DNA of 64,000 nucleotides from Pseudomonas sp. QS1027 (GTDB lineage Bacteria > Pseudomonadota > Gammaproteobacteria > Pseudomonadales > Pseudomonadaceae). The stretch covers positions 124,001-188,000 of the forward strand of contig NZ_PHSU01000014.1 in assembly GCF_002814235.1 (NCBI RefSeq), read 5' to 3'. A program made the position numbers and the translations under genes. Under the pieces are notes generated by a model. That model ran no database searches. It was not told the origin of the DNA and worked only from the letters and a program-made list of their open reading frames with translations. Each line of letters opens with the position of its first letter. Within the stretch, counting starts at the first letter, position 1. Of the stretch, positions 16,440-25,689 are shown one piece after another.

Positions 16440-17507
16440 TCAGGCCGCGTTGGCTTCTTTCTTCAGGCTGTTCATATCAATCACGAAGCGGTATTTGACG
16501 TCGCCCTTGAGCATGCGGCCATAGGCTTCGTTGATGTCCTGGATATCGATCATCTCGATATCCGAGACCAGCCCGTGCCTGGCGCAGAAATCCAGCATGT
16601 CCTGGGTTTCCTGGATGCCGCCGATCAGGGAACCGGCCAGGCTGCGGCGCTTGAAGATCAGGTTGAACACCGACGGCGAAGGGTGCGGGCTGTCGGGGGC
16701 GCCGACCAGGGTCATGGTGCCGTCGCGCTTGAGCAGGGCGAGGAACGCGTCCAGGTCGTGGGGCGCGGCCACGGTGTTGAGGATGAAGTCCAGGGTGTTG
16801 GTGAACTTGGCCATTTCGTCCGGGTTCTTCGACACCACGACTTCATCGGCACCCAGGCGCAGGCCGTCTTCACGCTTGTTCGGCGAGGTGGTGAACAGCA
16901 CCACATGCGCGCCCATGGCATGGGCGATTTTCACCGCCATGTGCCCCAGGCCGCCGAGACCGACCACGCCGACCTTTTTGCCCGGGCCGACTTTCCAGTG
17001 GTGCAGCGGCGAATAGGTGGTGATGCCGGCACACAGCAGCGGCGCGACCGCCGCCAGGTTGGCGTCGCCGTGGGAGATGCGCAGGACGAACTTTTCCTTG
17101 ACGACGATATTGTCCGAATAACCACCGAAGGTGTTTTCACCGCCGAACACCGGGCCGTTGTAGGTGCCGGTGAAGCCGTTCTCGCAATATTGTTCTTCGC
17201 CTTCGGCGCAGGACGCACAGTGCTGGCAGCTGTCGACCATGCAGCCGACACCGGCCAGGTCGCCGACCTTGAATTTGCTGACATTGGCACCGACCGCGGT
17301 GACCCGGCCGACGATTTCATGCCCCGGTACCGACGGGTACAGGGTGTTGTGCCATTCATTGCGCGCGGTGTGCAGGTCGGAGTGGCAGACACCGCAGTAG
17401 AGGATTTCGATCTGCACGTCGTCGGCGCCGGGCGCGCGACGTTCGAAGGTGAAAGGCTTGAGTGAATCCTTTGGATTTTGGGCCGCGTAGCTATACGTCT
17501 TGGTCAT
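16440..17507 (-). CDS. Zinc-dependent NAD(P) alcohol dehydrogenase (YahK/CAD type)
   Basis: 355 residues of the medium-chain family. Catalytic-zinc ligands are in CGVCHSDLH and GHE; the structural-zinc cysteines are in CMVDSCQHCASCAEGEEQYC. The Rossmann motif is GVVGLGGLGHMAVKIAHAMGA. The order and the 'TYNGPVFGGENTFGGYSDNIVV' stretch match the YahK/cinnamyl alcohol dehydrogenase group, which reduces broad aldehydes with NADPH. It is monocistronic and may serve aldehyde detoxification. Confidence 0.93.
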   Translation of the reverse strand: MTKTYSYAAQNPKDSLKPFTFERRAPGADDVQIEILYCGVCHSDLHTARNEWHNTLYPSVPGHEIVGRVTAVGANVSKFKVGDLAGVGCMVDSCQHCASCAEGEEQYCENGFTGTYNGPVFGGENTFGGYSDNIVVKEKFVLRISHGDANLAAVAPLLCAGITTYSPLHHWKVGPGKKVGVVGLGGLGHMAVKIAHAMGAHVVLFTTSPNKREDGLRLGADEVVVSKNPDEMAKFTNTLDFILNTVAAPHDLDAFLALLKRDGTMTLVGAPDSPHPSPSVFNLIFKRRSLAGSLIGGIQETQDMLDFCARHGLVSDIEMIDIQDINEAYGRMLKGDVKYRFVIDMNSLKKEANAA

Positions 17508-17641
17508 GGCGTCGTCACCTTGGGTTTCATGGGGCTGGAAAGAACTTGACCAGCATAGCCACTGAATCGTTCAAGGGGATGACGATCCGAAGACAGGGGG
17601 GACAAACCAGTCTATCCGCGTCTGGAAGCCCCCCGATTGGC

Positions 17642-18307
17642 TCAGCCCTGCCACATGGACAGTTCGACGTCTTCGGCGAACGGCGTGGACAGGTAACCCT
17701 CGGCAGGATTGCGCACCCGTGCCAGGTACTCGGGGCTGTGGTCGGCATTGTCGGCGATGATCAGCGCACCCGGGCGCAGACGACTCTGCAGCAGGCCGAG
17801 GATCTCGGGGTAGAGCGCCTTGGCACCGTCGAGCAGGACCAGGTCGATACTGTCCGGGAGGTCGACGCTGAGGGTTTGCAGGGCATCGCCTTCACGAATC
17901 TCCACCAGGTCGATCAACTCGCCGGAGGTCAGGTTTTCCCGTGCTCGCAGCACCTTGGAGGGCTCGAACTCGCTGGTGATCAAGCGTCCGCCGCCATTGT
18001 CCCGCAGGGCGGCGGCGAGGTGCAGGGTCGAGAGGCCGAACGAGGTGCCGAACTCGACAATCGTCCGTGCCGTGCAACTGCGCGCCAGCATATACAGGAG
18101 TGTCCCGGTTTCCCGCGAGACCGCCAGGGGAAAATCCTTCAGGCGTGTGTAGAACTCGAGGTAGTCGGTCTTGCTGCGCATCAGGCGTACGCGCTCTTCT
18201 TCCGAGATCTCGCCGACGGCGGCGGCGATGGTTGGCCAAGAAGCATCGCCTTCGGCGAACAGGCGGTCCAGCAGAGGCGCGAGAGGGGCTTGGGTTAGGG
18301 TTGTCAT
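17642..18307 (-). CDS. SAM-dependent O-methyltransferase
   Basis: 221 residues from ATG 18307. The class I SAM-binding motif is TIVEFGTSFGLSTLHLAAAL, with acidic residues in LITSEFEPSKVLRARENL and the DLVLLDGAKALYPEIL strand typical of the catechol/caffeoyl-CoA O-methyltransferase fold (Methyltransf_24). It is divergent from a TetR regulator, with a perfect inverted repeat between them, so it is probably under that regulator. Substrate unknown. Confidence 0.85.
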   Translation of the reverse strand: MTTLTQAPLAPLLDRLFAEGDASWPTIAAAVGEISEEERVRLMRSKTDYLEFYTRLKDFPLAVSRETGTLLYMLARSCTARTIVEFGTSFGLSTLHLAAALRDNGGGRLITSEFEPSKVLRARENLTSGELIDLVEIREGDALQTLSVDLPDSIDLVLLDGAKALYPEILGLLQSRLRPGALIIADNADHSPEYLARVRNPAEGYLSTPFAEDVELSMWQG

Positions 18308-18339
18308 GGGTTTTACCGGTGAGTTCAGTGAGGGTTTAT

Positions 18340-18374
18340 AATGCGAATAAACCTTCATGTTTTCTATTCGCATT
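18340..18374. promoter_or_regulatory. Candidate TetR operator (10-bp inverted repeat)
   Basis: AATGCGAATA (18340-18349) and TATTCGCATT (18365-18374) are perfect inverted copies separated by 15 bases, in the 80-base gap between the methyltransferase and TetR genes. A TATAAT-like hexamer (18337-18342) for the minus or plus direction lies within it. Symmetry and place suggest binding of a TetR dimer pair controlling both genes. Confidence 0.55.
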
Positions 18375-18387
18375 GCGAGCCCGCCCC

Positions 18388-19020
18388 ATGACCGATCAAC
18401 CAAGTACGCGGATTGCCTCACGCAAACAGCCCAAGCAGGCTCGTTCCAATGACCTGGTCGATTCGATTCTGCAAGCGGCTATTCAGGTTTTGGCCAAGGA
18501 GGGCATGCGGCGCTTTACCACCACGCGGGTCGCTGAGCGGGCCGGGGTCAGCGTCGGTTCGGTGTATCAGTATTTTCCGAACAAGGCCGCGATCCTCTTT
18601 CGCCTGCAGAGTGATGAGTGGCGCGAGACCTTCGAGATGCTGCGCGGCATCCTTGAAGACACGCGCAACCCGCCCCTGGAAAGGCTGCGTCTGCTGGTTC
18701 ACGTTTTTATCCAGTCTGAATGCGATGAAGCCGAGGTCCGCGTGGCCCTGGATGACGCCGCGCCGTTTTATCGCAATGCGCCCGAGGCGCAGGAGGTGAG
18801 GGCCGGGGGAAAACAGATTATCGAGGCGTTTATGCGCGAGGTGCTGCCCGAGGCTACGGAGGCGACCCGGGCCGTGGCCGGCGATCTGATCAAAGTGACG
18901 CTCAGTTCAGTAGGCAAGCAGTTTTCGGAAAGCCCACGGACCCCGGCGCAGATCGAAGCTTACGCCGAGGCCATGGCCGATATGTTTTGTAGCTACCTGC
19001 GAAGTCTCGGACACGCTTGA
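18388..19020 (+). CDS. TetR-family transcriptional regulator
   Basis: 210 residues from ATG 18388. N-terminal helix-turn-helix at about 20-65: DSILQAAIQVLAKEGMRRFTTTRVAERAGVSVGSVYQYFPNKAAILF. The C-terminal ligand domain carries a 'VRVALDDAAPFYRNAPEAQEVRAGGKQIIEAFMREVLP' stretch. Divergent from the O-methyltransferase gene and convergent with the DHA2 transporter gene. Confidence 0.9.
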   Translation: MTDQPSTRIASRKQPKQARSNDLVDSILQAAIQVLAKEGMRRFTTTRVAERAGVSVGSVYQYFPNKAAILFRLQSDEWRETFEMLRGILEDTRNPPLERLRLLVHVFIQSECDEAEVRVALDDAAPFYRNAPEAQEVRAGGKQIIEAFMREVLPEATEATRAVAGDLIKVTLSSVGKQFSESPRTPAQIEAYAEAMADMFCSYLRSLGHA

Positions 19021-19035
19021 CCGTCACTCGCGGAT

Positions 19036-20568
19036 TCAGGCCGCCTGATCCAGCATCGGGTCATCCAGTTCGGTGTCGCTGTCATCCTCGACCGAACCAC
19101 GGTCGAGAAACAGAAACACCACGGCTGCCGTCAGCACGGTGATCGCCGTCAGTACCCACAGCAAGGTGCTGAATGCGGCACTGTAGCCCGCGGCCAGCGC
19201 GGCGCGCCCTGCGCCGGGCAGCAGACGCATGGCACCGCCCAGGTCGCCGGTGGCCAGATGCTGTGCGGCGCCGACGATGTCTGGCATCGCTGCGCCACCG
19301 AGGTGACCGGCGGTGAATGCCGACAGCAGCGCCATGACCACGGCAATGGCCACACCTTCACCGGCTACCCGGGTGGTACTGAAAATACCGGTGGCCATGC
19401 CGGCACGCTCCTTGGGCACCACGCTGACCGCCATGCCATCCATCAGGCCCCAGGGCAGGCTGATGCCGACACCGATCACCAGCATCGGCCAGGCCAGCGC
19501 GCTGGCGCTGCTGCCCACCGGCACATGGCTCAGCCAGAACAGCCCGGCGGCACAGACCAGCAAGCCACTGCCGCACAAGGTCGAGGGCGACAACCAGCGG
19601 GTCAGGTAGCCGGCGACAATCGGCAGTACCAGCAGTGGCGCCGACAAAGCCACCAGCAACCAGCCGGCCGCGACCTCGCTCATGCCTTCGATGCCGACGA
19701 AACGGATCGGCAGCAGGATCAGCAGCACCACGAATGAATAGGCCGGTGCGGCGGCCAGCAACTGCACACCAACGAAGCGCGGGAAGCGGAACAGCGTCAG
19801 GTCGAGCATCGGCTGGGCGACCCGCTGCTCGATGATGACAAAGGCGATGAAGGACAGCAGTGCGACGGCGAACAGCCCGAGCACCAGTGGGTCGGCCCAA
19901 CCGCTTTCCGGCGCCTTGAGGATGGCAAAGGTGAAAATCCCCAGCGCCCAGGTGAAGGTGATCGCGCCGGGCCAATCGATACCGGCCGCCTCGGGGTTGC
20001 GAGACTCGTTCATGTGGCGCGTGGCCAGGATCAGCGAGATCACCGCCAGCACGGTGATCAGCAGGAAGATCACCTGCCAGCCAAATGCTTCGATCATCAC
20101 CCCGGCGGCCACGGGGCCGAAGGCCAGGCCGATACCGAAGCTGGTCCCGACGAAGCTGAACGCTCGGATGCGCCCCGGTCCGTCGAAGACTTGCGCCAGG
20201 GCGGCCATGCCGCTGGAGAAGGCGGCCGCGGCGGCCAGTCCCTGGGCCGCGCGCAGGACGTCGAACAGCGCCAGGCTCGGGGCGAAAGGCAAGGCGGCGG
20301 CCAGCAGGGCAAAAGCGCTGACGCCGCCGATAAAGACCTTCTTGCGACCATAGTAGTCAGCCAGCGCGCCGGCCAGCATCAGGCAACTGCCGAAGGTCAG
20401 CATGAAGGCGTTGGTGACCCAGTTCAGTTCCATCGGCGAACCGCCGAAGGTGCGGCCGATGGCGGGCAGGGCCACGGCCGCCGCAGTGAAGTTGAACGGC
20501 ATGGTGATGGCCGTGATGCACACGGCCAGCAGAATCAGCCGCTGTTGCAGCAAGAGTGGAATGGACAT
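19036..20568 (-). CDS. DHA2-type MFS transporter (14 TM)
   Basis: 510 residues from ATG 20568. The first helix pair reads 'LLAVCITAITMPFNFTAAAVALPAIGRTFGG...LNWVTNAFMLTFGSCLMLAGALADYYGRKKVF', giving motif A (GALADYYGRKK). Motif C-like 'GLAFGPVAAGVMIEAFGW' follows. It is a proton-driven exporter of drugs or small metabolites. The divergent LysR gene at 20748 is the likely regulator. An acidic C-terminal tail (DRGSVEDDSDTELDDP) is notable. Confidence 0.9.
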   Translation of the reverse strand: MSIPLLLQQRLILLAVCITAITMPFNFTAAAVALPAIGRTFGGSPMELNWVTNAFMLTFGSCLMLAGALADYYGRKKVFIGGVSAFALLAAALPFAPSLALFDVLRAAQGLAAAAAFSSGMAALAQVFDGPGRIRAFSFVGTSFGIGLAFGPVAAGVMIEAFGWQVIFLLITVLAVISLILATRHMNESRNPEAAGIDWPGAITFTWALGIFTFAILKAPESGWADPLVLGLFAVALLSFIAFVIIEQRVAQPMLDLTLFRFPRFVGVQLLAAAPAYSFVVLLILLPIRFVGIEGMSEVAAGWLLVALSAPLLVLPIVAGYLTRWLSPSTLCGSGLLVCAAGLFWLSHVPVGSSASALAWPMLVIGVGISLPWGLMDGMAVSVVPKERAGMATGIFSTTRVAGEGVAIAVVMALLSAFTAGHLGGAAMPDIVGAAQHLATGDLGGAMRLLPGAGRAALAAGYSAAFSTLLWVLTAITVLTAAVVFLFLDRGSVEDDSDTELDDPMLDQAA

Positions 20569-20747
20569 GTTGAGCGATCCTTGTAGCGGGCAGGTGTATC
20601 TGCCCTGGGTGAGCGTGAAGATGGCCGCGATTCGGTGGTTTGCCCGGGCCGTCAGAACATGCAAGGATTTTAAAGGGCGAGTAATCTGGCAAAAAGCGGT
20701 CAGGATTCCGCCCATATCGGAATAAAAGGATCGAATAGGAGAGGCAG

Positions 20748-21719
20748 GTGGATCGACTGAGTGGCTTGATGGCCTTTATCCGCACGGCCGAGCTGGGCAG
20801 TTTTGTCGCGGCGGGCAGGGCTCTGGGGCTGTCGGCTTCGGCCGTCGGCAAGGCTGTGACCCGGCTTGAGCAGCAGTTGGGCGTGCGGCTGTTTCAACGC
20901 TCGACCCGCAGCCTCAGCCTGACCGACGAGGGTCGGGTGTTCCAGGAGCGTTGCCGACGCATCCTCGATGACCTCGACGACGCCCAGGCGACCTTGTCGC
21001 AGTCCACGGAAATCCCTCGAGGGCGCTTGCGCATCAGCATGCCGGCGGCCAGTTATCAGCTGTTCCAGTCGGTACTGACGGCGTTTATGGCGCTGTATCC
21101 GGATATCGAACTGGACCTCGACTTCAGCGACAAGCTGGTGGACGTGATCGAGGAAGGTTTTGATATCGTGATTCGCAGCGGCGATCTGCCTGACTCGCGC
21201 TTGATGAGCCGACCCTTGCCAGGTGTGCAACCCATATTGTGCGCTGCTCCGGGGTACCTGGAGCGGCACGGCACGCCGCAGACTCCGGCCGAACTGGACG
21301 ATCACCTGGCGGTGCGCTTTCGCTATTTCAAGAATGGCAAGTTGCTGGACTTCCCGTTATTACGGGAAGAGGGCGCACGGGAGCCACGGACCCGCACGGT
21401 GATGATCAGCAACCATATGGAAATGGTGCTTGGGGCGCTGCTCAAGGGCTTTGGCCTGGGCGTCATCCCGGATTTTCTGGCCCGCGAAGCCCTGGCCGAC
21501 GGTTCGTTGCGCTGCCTGCTGCATGGCTATCTGATCCCGCCGGACAACATGAGTATCGTCTGGCCTTCGAGTCGTCAGCTGTCGCGCAAGATTCGCGTCT
21601 TTGTGGATTTCATGTGTGAACGGCTGGAACAGGAGGCGGTGCAGATGCGTGCGACCCTCGCGCAGGAGTGTCTATACTCGCGCAGAAGCAATAGCCCGCT
21701 GGCTCGTGATGGCGGTTGA
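20748..21719 (+). CDS. LysR-family regulator
   Basis: 323 residues, GTG start supported by AGGAGAGG (20738-20745). The winged helix is at residues 1-60 (DRLSGLMAFIRTAELGSFVAAGRALGLSASAVGKAVTRLEQQLGVRLFQRSTRSLSLTDEG), followed by a periplasmic-binding-type effector domain (GRLRISMPAASYQLFQSVL, DIVIRSGDLPDSRLMSRPL). It belongs to the CrgA-like group. It is divergent from the DHA2 transporter gene, which it probably controls. Confidence 0.92.
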   Translation: MDRLSGLMAFIRTAELGSFVAAGRALGLSASAVGKAVTRLEQQLGVRLFQRSTRSLSLTDEGRVFQERCRRILDDLDDAQATLSQSTEIPRGRLRISMPAASYQLFQSVLTAFMALYPDIELDLDFSDKLVDVIEEGFDIVIRSGDLPDSRLMSRPLPGVQPILCAAPGYLERHGTPQTPAELDDHLAVRFRYFKNGKLLDFPLLREEGAREPRTRTVMISNHMEMVLGALLKGFGLGVIPDFLAREALADGSLRCLLHGYLIPPDNMSIVWPSSRQLSRKIRVFVDFMCERLEQEAVQMRATLAQECLYSRRSNSPLARDGG

Positions 21720-21735
21720 GCGCTGATCCCGGGCG

Positions 21736-22209
21736 TCAGTCGCTGCCGAGCAATGACCGGGCGAAATCATCCGAGGCGATAAAGTCCAGGGTCTTGCGCA
21801 ACTGAAGGGTTTCTTCTTCGCCGAATGCCTGCTCGAAACGGCATGACATCCGCAGGGAGATCTGCCGGGCTTCTTCGTATTTGCGCCGGCCTTCTTCGGT
21901 CAACAGTACGCGCCGGCTGCGCCGGTCGAGTTCGTCCACCTGCAACAGCACCAGGCCGTCACGCACCAGTGGCTTGAGGGTATGGCCGAGTGCCGAAAGG
22001 TCCATCACCAGGGACTGGGCCAGCTCACGCATTTTTGGTCGGTCGGCGCGGGCGATATGCGACAGCAGGGAGTACTGGGTAGCTTTCAGGCCACAGGCTG
22101 CGAACGCTTCGTCATAGATTTGTCCCAGGCGCCGGGACGCACGGCGCACGGCACCGTTCGCACAACTGCTGGTCTGGGGACTGTCAAGACTGGGTGGCGC
22201 ACATTTCAA
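21736..22209 (-). CDS. MarR-family regulator
   Basis: 157 residues. The winged helix is clear: LKATQYSLLSHIARADRPKMRELAQSLVMDLSALGHTLKPLVRDGLVLLQVDELDRRSRRVLLTEEGRRKYEEA. A Cys-rich N-terminus (Cys3, Cys16, and Cys39 in AACGLK) could sense oxidants. It faces the RND efflux operon across 290 bases and is its probable repressor. Confidence 0.9.
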   Translation of the reverse strand: MKCAPPSLDSPQTSSCANGAVRRASRRLGQIYDEAFAACGLKATQYSLLSHIARADRPKMRELAQSLVMDLSALGHTLKPLVRDGLVLLQVDELDRRSRRVLLTEEGRRKYEEARQISLRMSCRFEQAFGEEETLQLRKTLDFIASDDFARSLLGSD

Positions 22210-22328
22210 GGGCTGATCACTCTCTGATGCAAAGGTCGAGCCAGTAATTATGCCTGTGACCGCCTCGAGAACAAGGTTTTTTCAGGTCATGGCCGGAAAC
22301 AGTCTATCTGACAAGAAATATACTTGCG

Positions 22329-22364
22329 TATGCCTCTAAGATCTATATCGTGGCATATGCCTCT
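22329..22364. promoter_or_regulatory. Candidate MarR operator region
   Basis: TATGCCTCT occurs twice as a direct repeat (22329-22337 and 22356-22364), and the second copy overlaps a perfect palindrome GGCATATGCC (22352-22361). The segment is AT-rich and lies between the MarR gene and the RND operon, where a repressor site is expected. Confidence 0.4.
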
Positions 22365-22499
22365 TTATGACCTGGATGTCAGGGCAATTTGCCCGGGTGG
22401 AAAAGGCGACAGGGCAGGAGCAGGGTGCTGCAGCCAGCGCCCCCGTCGCCTGCATCACGTACCTTCTTCCGTGTTCAATCCCCTGTCTGGATCACACCT

Positions 22500-25400
22500 A
22501 TGCTGAGCCTTGTGCGCATTGCATTACGGCGCCCCTACACCTTCCTGGTGTTGGCTATCTTCATCCTGATCGTCGGACCGCTGGCCGCCTGGCGTACGCC
22601 GACCGATATCTTTCCCGAAATCCGCATCCCCGTGATTGCCGTGATCTGGCAGTACACCGGGTTGCCACCGGATCAGATGGCCGGTCGCATCACTTCGCCC
22701 TTCGAGCGGGTCCTGACCACCACGGTCAACGACATCCGCCATATCGACGCGCAGTCGCTGAACGGTTTCGGCATCGTCAAGGTGTACTTCCAGCCCGGGG
22801 TCAATATCAGTACCGCGAACGCGCAACTGACCTCGGTGTCCCAGGCGATCCTGCGCAACCTGCCGCCGGGCACCGTGCCGCCTTTGATTCTCAATTACAG
22901 TGCCTCGACGGTGCCTATTGTGCAACTGGCATTGTCGGGTAACGGGCTCAGCGAGCAGAAGCTCGGGGATCTGGGACTCAATACGGTGCGCCTGTTGCTC
23001 ACCTCGGTGGCCGGTGCGGCCGTGCCTTATCCATTCGGCGGCAAAACCCGTCAGGTGCAGATCGACCTCGATTCGGCGCGGATGCAGGCTCGCGGGCTCT
23101 CGGCGCAGGATGTCGCCACCGCCCTGGCCACGCAGAACGTGATCACCCCGGTGGGCACACAAAAGATCGGCAGCTACGAATACATGCTGCAATTGAACAA
23201 TGCGCCTTCGGACTTCCGCGACCTGGAAAACCTGCCGATCAAGACCGCCGACGGCACCACGGTGTTGATTCGTGACGTGGCGACGGTGCGCGACGGCAAC
23301 CCGCCGCAGACCAATATCGTCCACGTCAACGGCAACCGCTCGGTGTTGATTCCAGTGCTCAAGACCGGTTCGGCCTCGACCCTGGGGGTGATCGCCGGCA
23401 TCAAGGAAAAACTGGCCGACTCCAAGGCGGCCTTGCCGCCGAACCTGAATATCGACCTGATCGGCGACCAGTCGCTGTTCGTCCGTGCAGCGATCAGCGG
23501 GGTGGCCCGCGAAGGGATCATTGCCGCGGCACTGACCAGCCTGATGATCCTGCTGTTCCTCGGCAGCTGGCGTTCGACGGTGATTATCGCGGTGTCGATT
23601 CCGCTGGCGATCCTGTCCTCGATTGCCACGCTGTCGATGCTCGGCGAAACCCTGAACATCATGACCCTGGGTGGGCTCGCGCTGGCGGTGGGGATCCTGG
23701 TGGACGATGCCACGGTGACCATCGAGAACATCAACTGGCACCTGGAGCATGGCAAGCCGGTGGAGACGGCGATACTCGATGGCGCCGCGCAGATCGTCAC
23801 GCCGGCGTTCGTTTCGCTGCTGTGTATCTGTATCGTGTTCGTGCCGATGTTCTTCCTCGACGGGGTCGCGCGTTTCCTGTTCGTGCCGATGGCCGAAGCC
23901 GTGATCTTTGCCATGATCGCCTCGTTCATCCTCTCGCGGACCCTGGTTCCGACCCTTGCCAACTACCTGCTCAAGCCCCATGTGCACAATGAGGACGGGC
24001 AGCCCCATGTGGCGCCGACGAACAACCCGTTGGTGAGGTTCCAGCGCGGCTTCGAGGCGGCGTTCGAAACCTTCCGTGGGCATTATCACGGGGCCCTGGA
24101 AGGCGCCTTGCAGCATCGGCGTCTGGTGGTGGTCTCGATGCTCGCCTTTGTTGTTGCATCGTTCGCCCTGGTGCCGTTCCTGGGGCGCAACTTTTTCCCC
24201 GAGGTCGACTCCGGGCAGATCCTGCTGCACGTGCGTGCCCCCGTGGGCACAAGGGTGGAGAGCACCGCGCAATTGATTGCCGAGGTCGAGAAGTACGTTC
24301 GTACGGTGATCGAACCCGAGCAGTTGGCCGCGCTGGTGGACAATATCGGCTTGCCCATCAGTGGTATCAACACCGCCTACAACAACACCGGGACCGTGGG
24401 CTCCCAGGACAGCGATATCCAGATCAGCCTGAAAGAGGGGCACCGGCCAACCGCCGAGTACATAAAGGAATTGCGCGAGACCCTGCCCCGTGAGTTCCCC
24501 AATGCGGTGTTCTCGTTCCCGGCCTCGGACATTGTCGGGCAGATCCTCAACTTCGGCTCTTCAGCGCCGATCGACCTGCAGATCAGCGGTAACAACCTGG
24601 CGGCCAACTTCACCTACGCCGGCAGCCTGTTGCGCGATATCCGCCGGGTTCCTGGCGTGGTGGATGCGCGTATCCAGCAATCGCAGCAACTGCCGACCTT
24701 CAAGATCGATGTCGACCGGACCCGGGCGCAACTGGTTGGCCTGACCGAGCGCGACGTCACCAACAGCCTGGTGGTCAACCTCGCCGGCTCCAGCCAGGTG
24801 GCGCCGACGTTCTGGCTCAACAATGCCAACGGCGTGTCGTACCCGATCGTCCTGCAGACGCCGCAGTACAGCCTCGACAGCCTGGCGGCCCTGCATAACC
24901 TGCCGTTGACCGGCAATGCCAACGCCGCTGCGGACCAGACCCTCGGCGCCCTGGCATCGATCGAACGCAGCCATAGCAACTCGGTGGTGACCCAGTCGGA
25001 TATCCAGTCGGTGGTGGAAATCCTGACCTCGATCCAGGGCCGTGACCTGGGCGGGGTGTCCGCGGATATCCAGAAGATCATCGCGGCCCATGCCAGCGAC
25101 ATCCCCACCGGTTCGAAAGTGCAGTTGCAGGGCCAGGTGCAGACCATGAACTCGGCCTTCAACGGCCTGCTGTTCGGCTTGCTCGGCGCGGTGGTGCTGA
25201 TCTACCTGCTGATCGTGGTCAATTTCCAGTCCTGGAGCGACCCGTTCGTGATCATCACCGCCTTGCCGGCGGCGCTTGCGGGTATTGTCTGGATGCTCTT
25301 CGTGACCCACACGCCGCTGTCGGTGCCGGCCCTGACGGGGGCGATCATGTGCATGGGCGTGGCCACCGCCAACGCCATCCTGGTGGTGAGTTTCTGCCGG

Positions 25401-25688
25401 GAGCGCCTGGCCGAACATGGCGACCCGCTCAAGGCCGCCCTGGAAGCCGGCTTTACCCGCCTGCGCCCGGTGCTGATGACCGCCATCGCGATGATCATCG
25501 GCATGGCGCCGATGGCCCTGGGCCTGGGGGAGGGCGGTGAGCAGAACGCACCGTTGGGCCGCGCCGTGATCGGCGGCCTGGGCTTCGCCACCATCGCCAC
25601 GTTGTTCCTGGTTCCACTGATTTTCAGTCTTGTCCATGGGCGCGATGCGCGCGCCGCATCACCTGCCATTGCTGCTCAAGGGGTCTGA
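22500..25688 (+). CDS. RND multidrug efflux pump, inner-membrane subunit
   Basis: 1062 residues from ATG 22500, within the length range of HAE1-type pumps. It starts LVRIALRRPYTFLVLAIFILIVGPLAAWRTPTDIFPEI. Membrane helix 4 carries the proton-relay pair in GGLALAVGILVDDATVTIEN. Two large periplasmic loops and the duplicated layout are present ('GRNFFPEVDSGQILLHVRAP' starts the second half). It drives drug/proton antiport with the MFP and OMF encoded immediately downstream. Confidence 0.95.
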   Translation: MLSLVRIALRRPYTFLVLAIFILIVGPLAAWRTPTDIFPEIRIPVIAVIWQYTGLPPDQMAGRITSPFERVLTTTVNDIRHIDAQSLNGFGIVKVYFQPGVNISTANAQLTSVSQAILRNLPPGTVPPLILNYSASTVPIVQLALSGNGLSEQKLGDLGLNTVRLLLTSVAGAAVPYPFGGKTRQVQIDLDSARMQARGLSAQDVATALATQNVITPVGTQKIGSYEYMLQLNNAPSDFRDLENLPIKTADGTTVLIRDVATVRDGNPPQTNIVHVNGNRSVLIPVLKTGSASTLGVIAGIKEKLADSKAALPPNLNIDLIGDQSLFVRAAISGVAREGIIAAALTSLMILLFLGSWRSTVIIAVSIPLAILSSIATLSMLGETLNIMTLGGLALAVGILVDDATVTIENINWHLEHGKPVETAILDGAAQIVTPAFVSLLCICIVFVPMFFLDGVARFLFVPMAEAVIFAMIASFILSRTLVPTLANYLLKPHVHNEDGQPHVAPTNNPLVRFQRGFEAAFETFRGHYHGALEGALQHRRLVVVSMLAFVVASFALVPFLGRNFFPEVDSGQILLHVRAPVGTRVESTAQLIAEVEKYVRTVIEPEQLAALVDNIGLPISGINTAYNNTGTVGSQDSDIQISLKEGHRPTAEYIKELRETLPREFPNAVFSFPASDIVGQILNFGSSAPIDLQISGNNLAANFTYAGSLLRDIRRVPGVVDARIQQSQQLPTFKIDVDRTRAQLVGLTERDVTNSLVVNLAGSSQVAPTFWLNNANGVSYPIVLQTPQYSLDSLAALHNLPLTGNANAAADQTLGALASIERSHSNSVVTQSDIQSVVEILTSIQGRDLGGVSADIQKIIAAHASDIPTGSKVQLQGQVQTMNSAFNGLLFGLLGAVVLIYLLIVVNFQSWSDPFVIITALPAALAGIVWMLFVTHTPLSVPALTGAIMCMGVATANAILVVSFCRERLAEHGDPLKAALEAGFTRLRPVLMTAIAMIIGMAPMALGLGEGGEQNAPLGRAVIGGLGFATIATLFLVPLIFSLVHGRDARAASPAIAAQGV

Positions 25689-25689
25689 C

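Noticed and set aside
22524..24443. 639-residue minus-strand frame
   Set aside because: Antisense of the RND pump gene.
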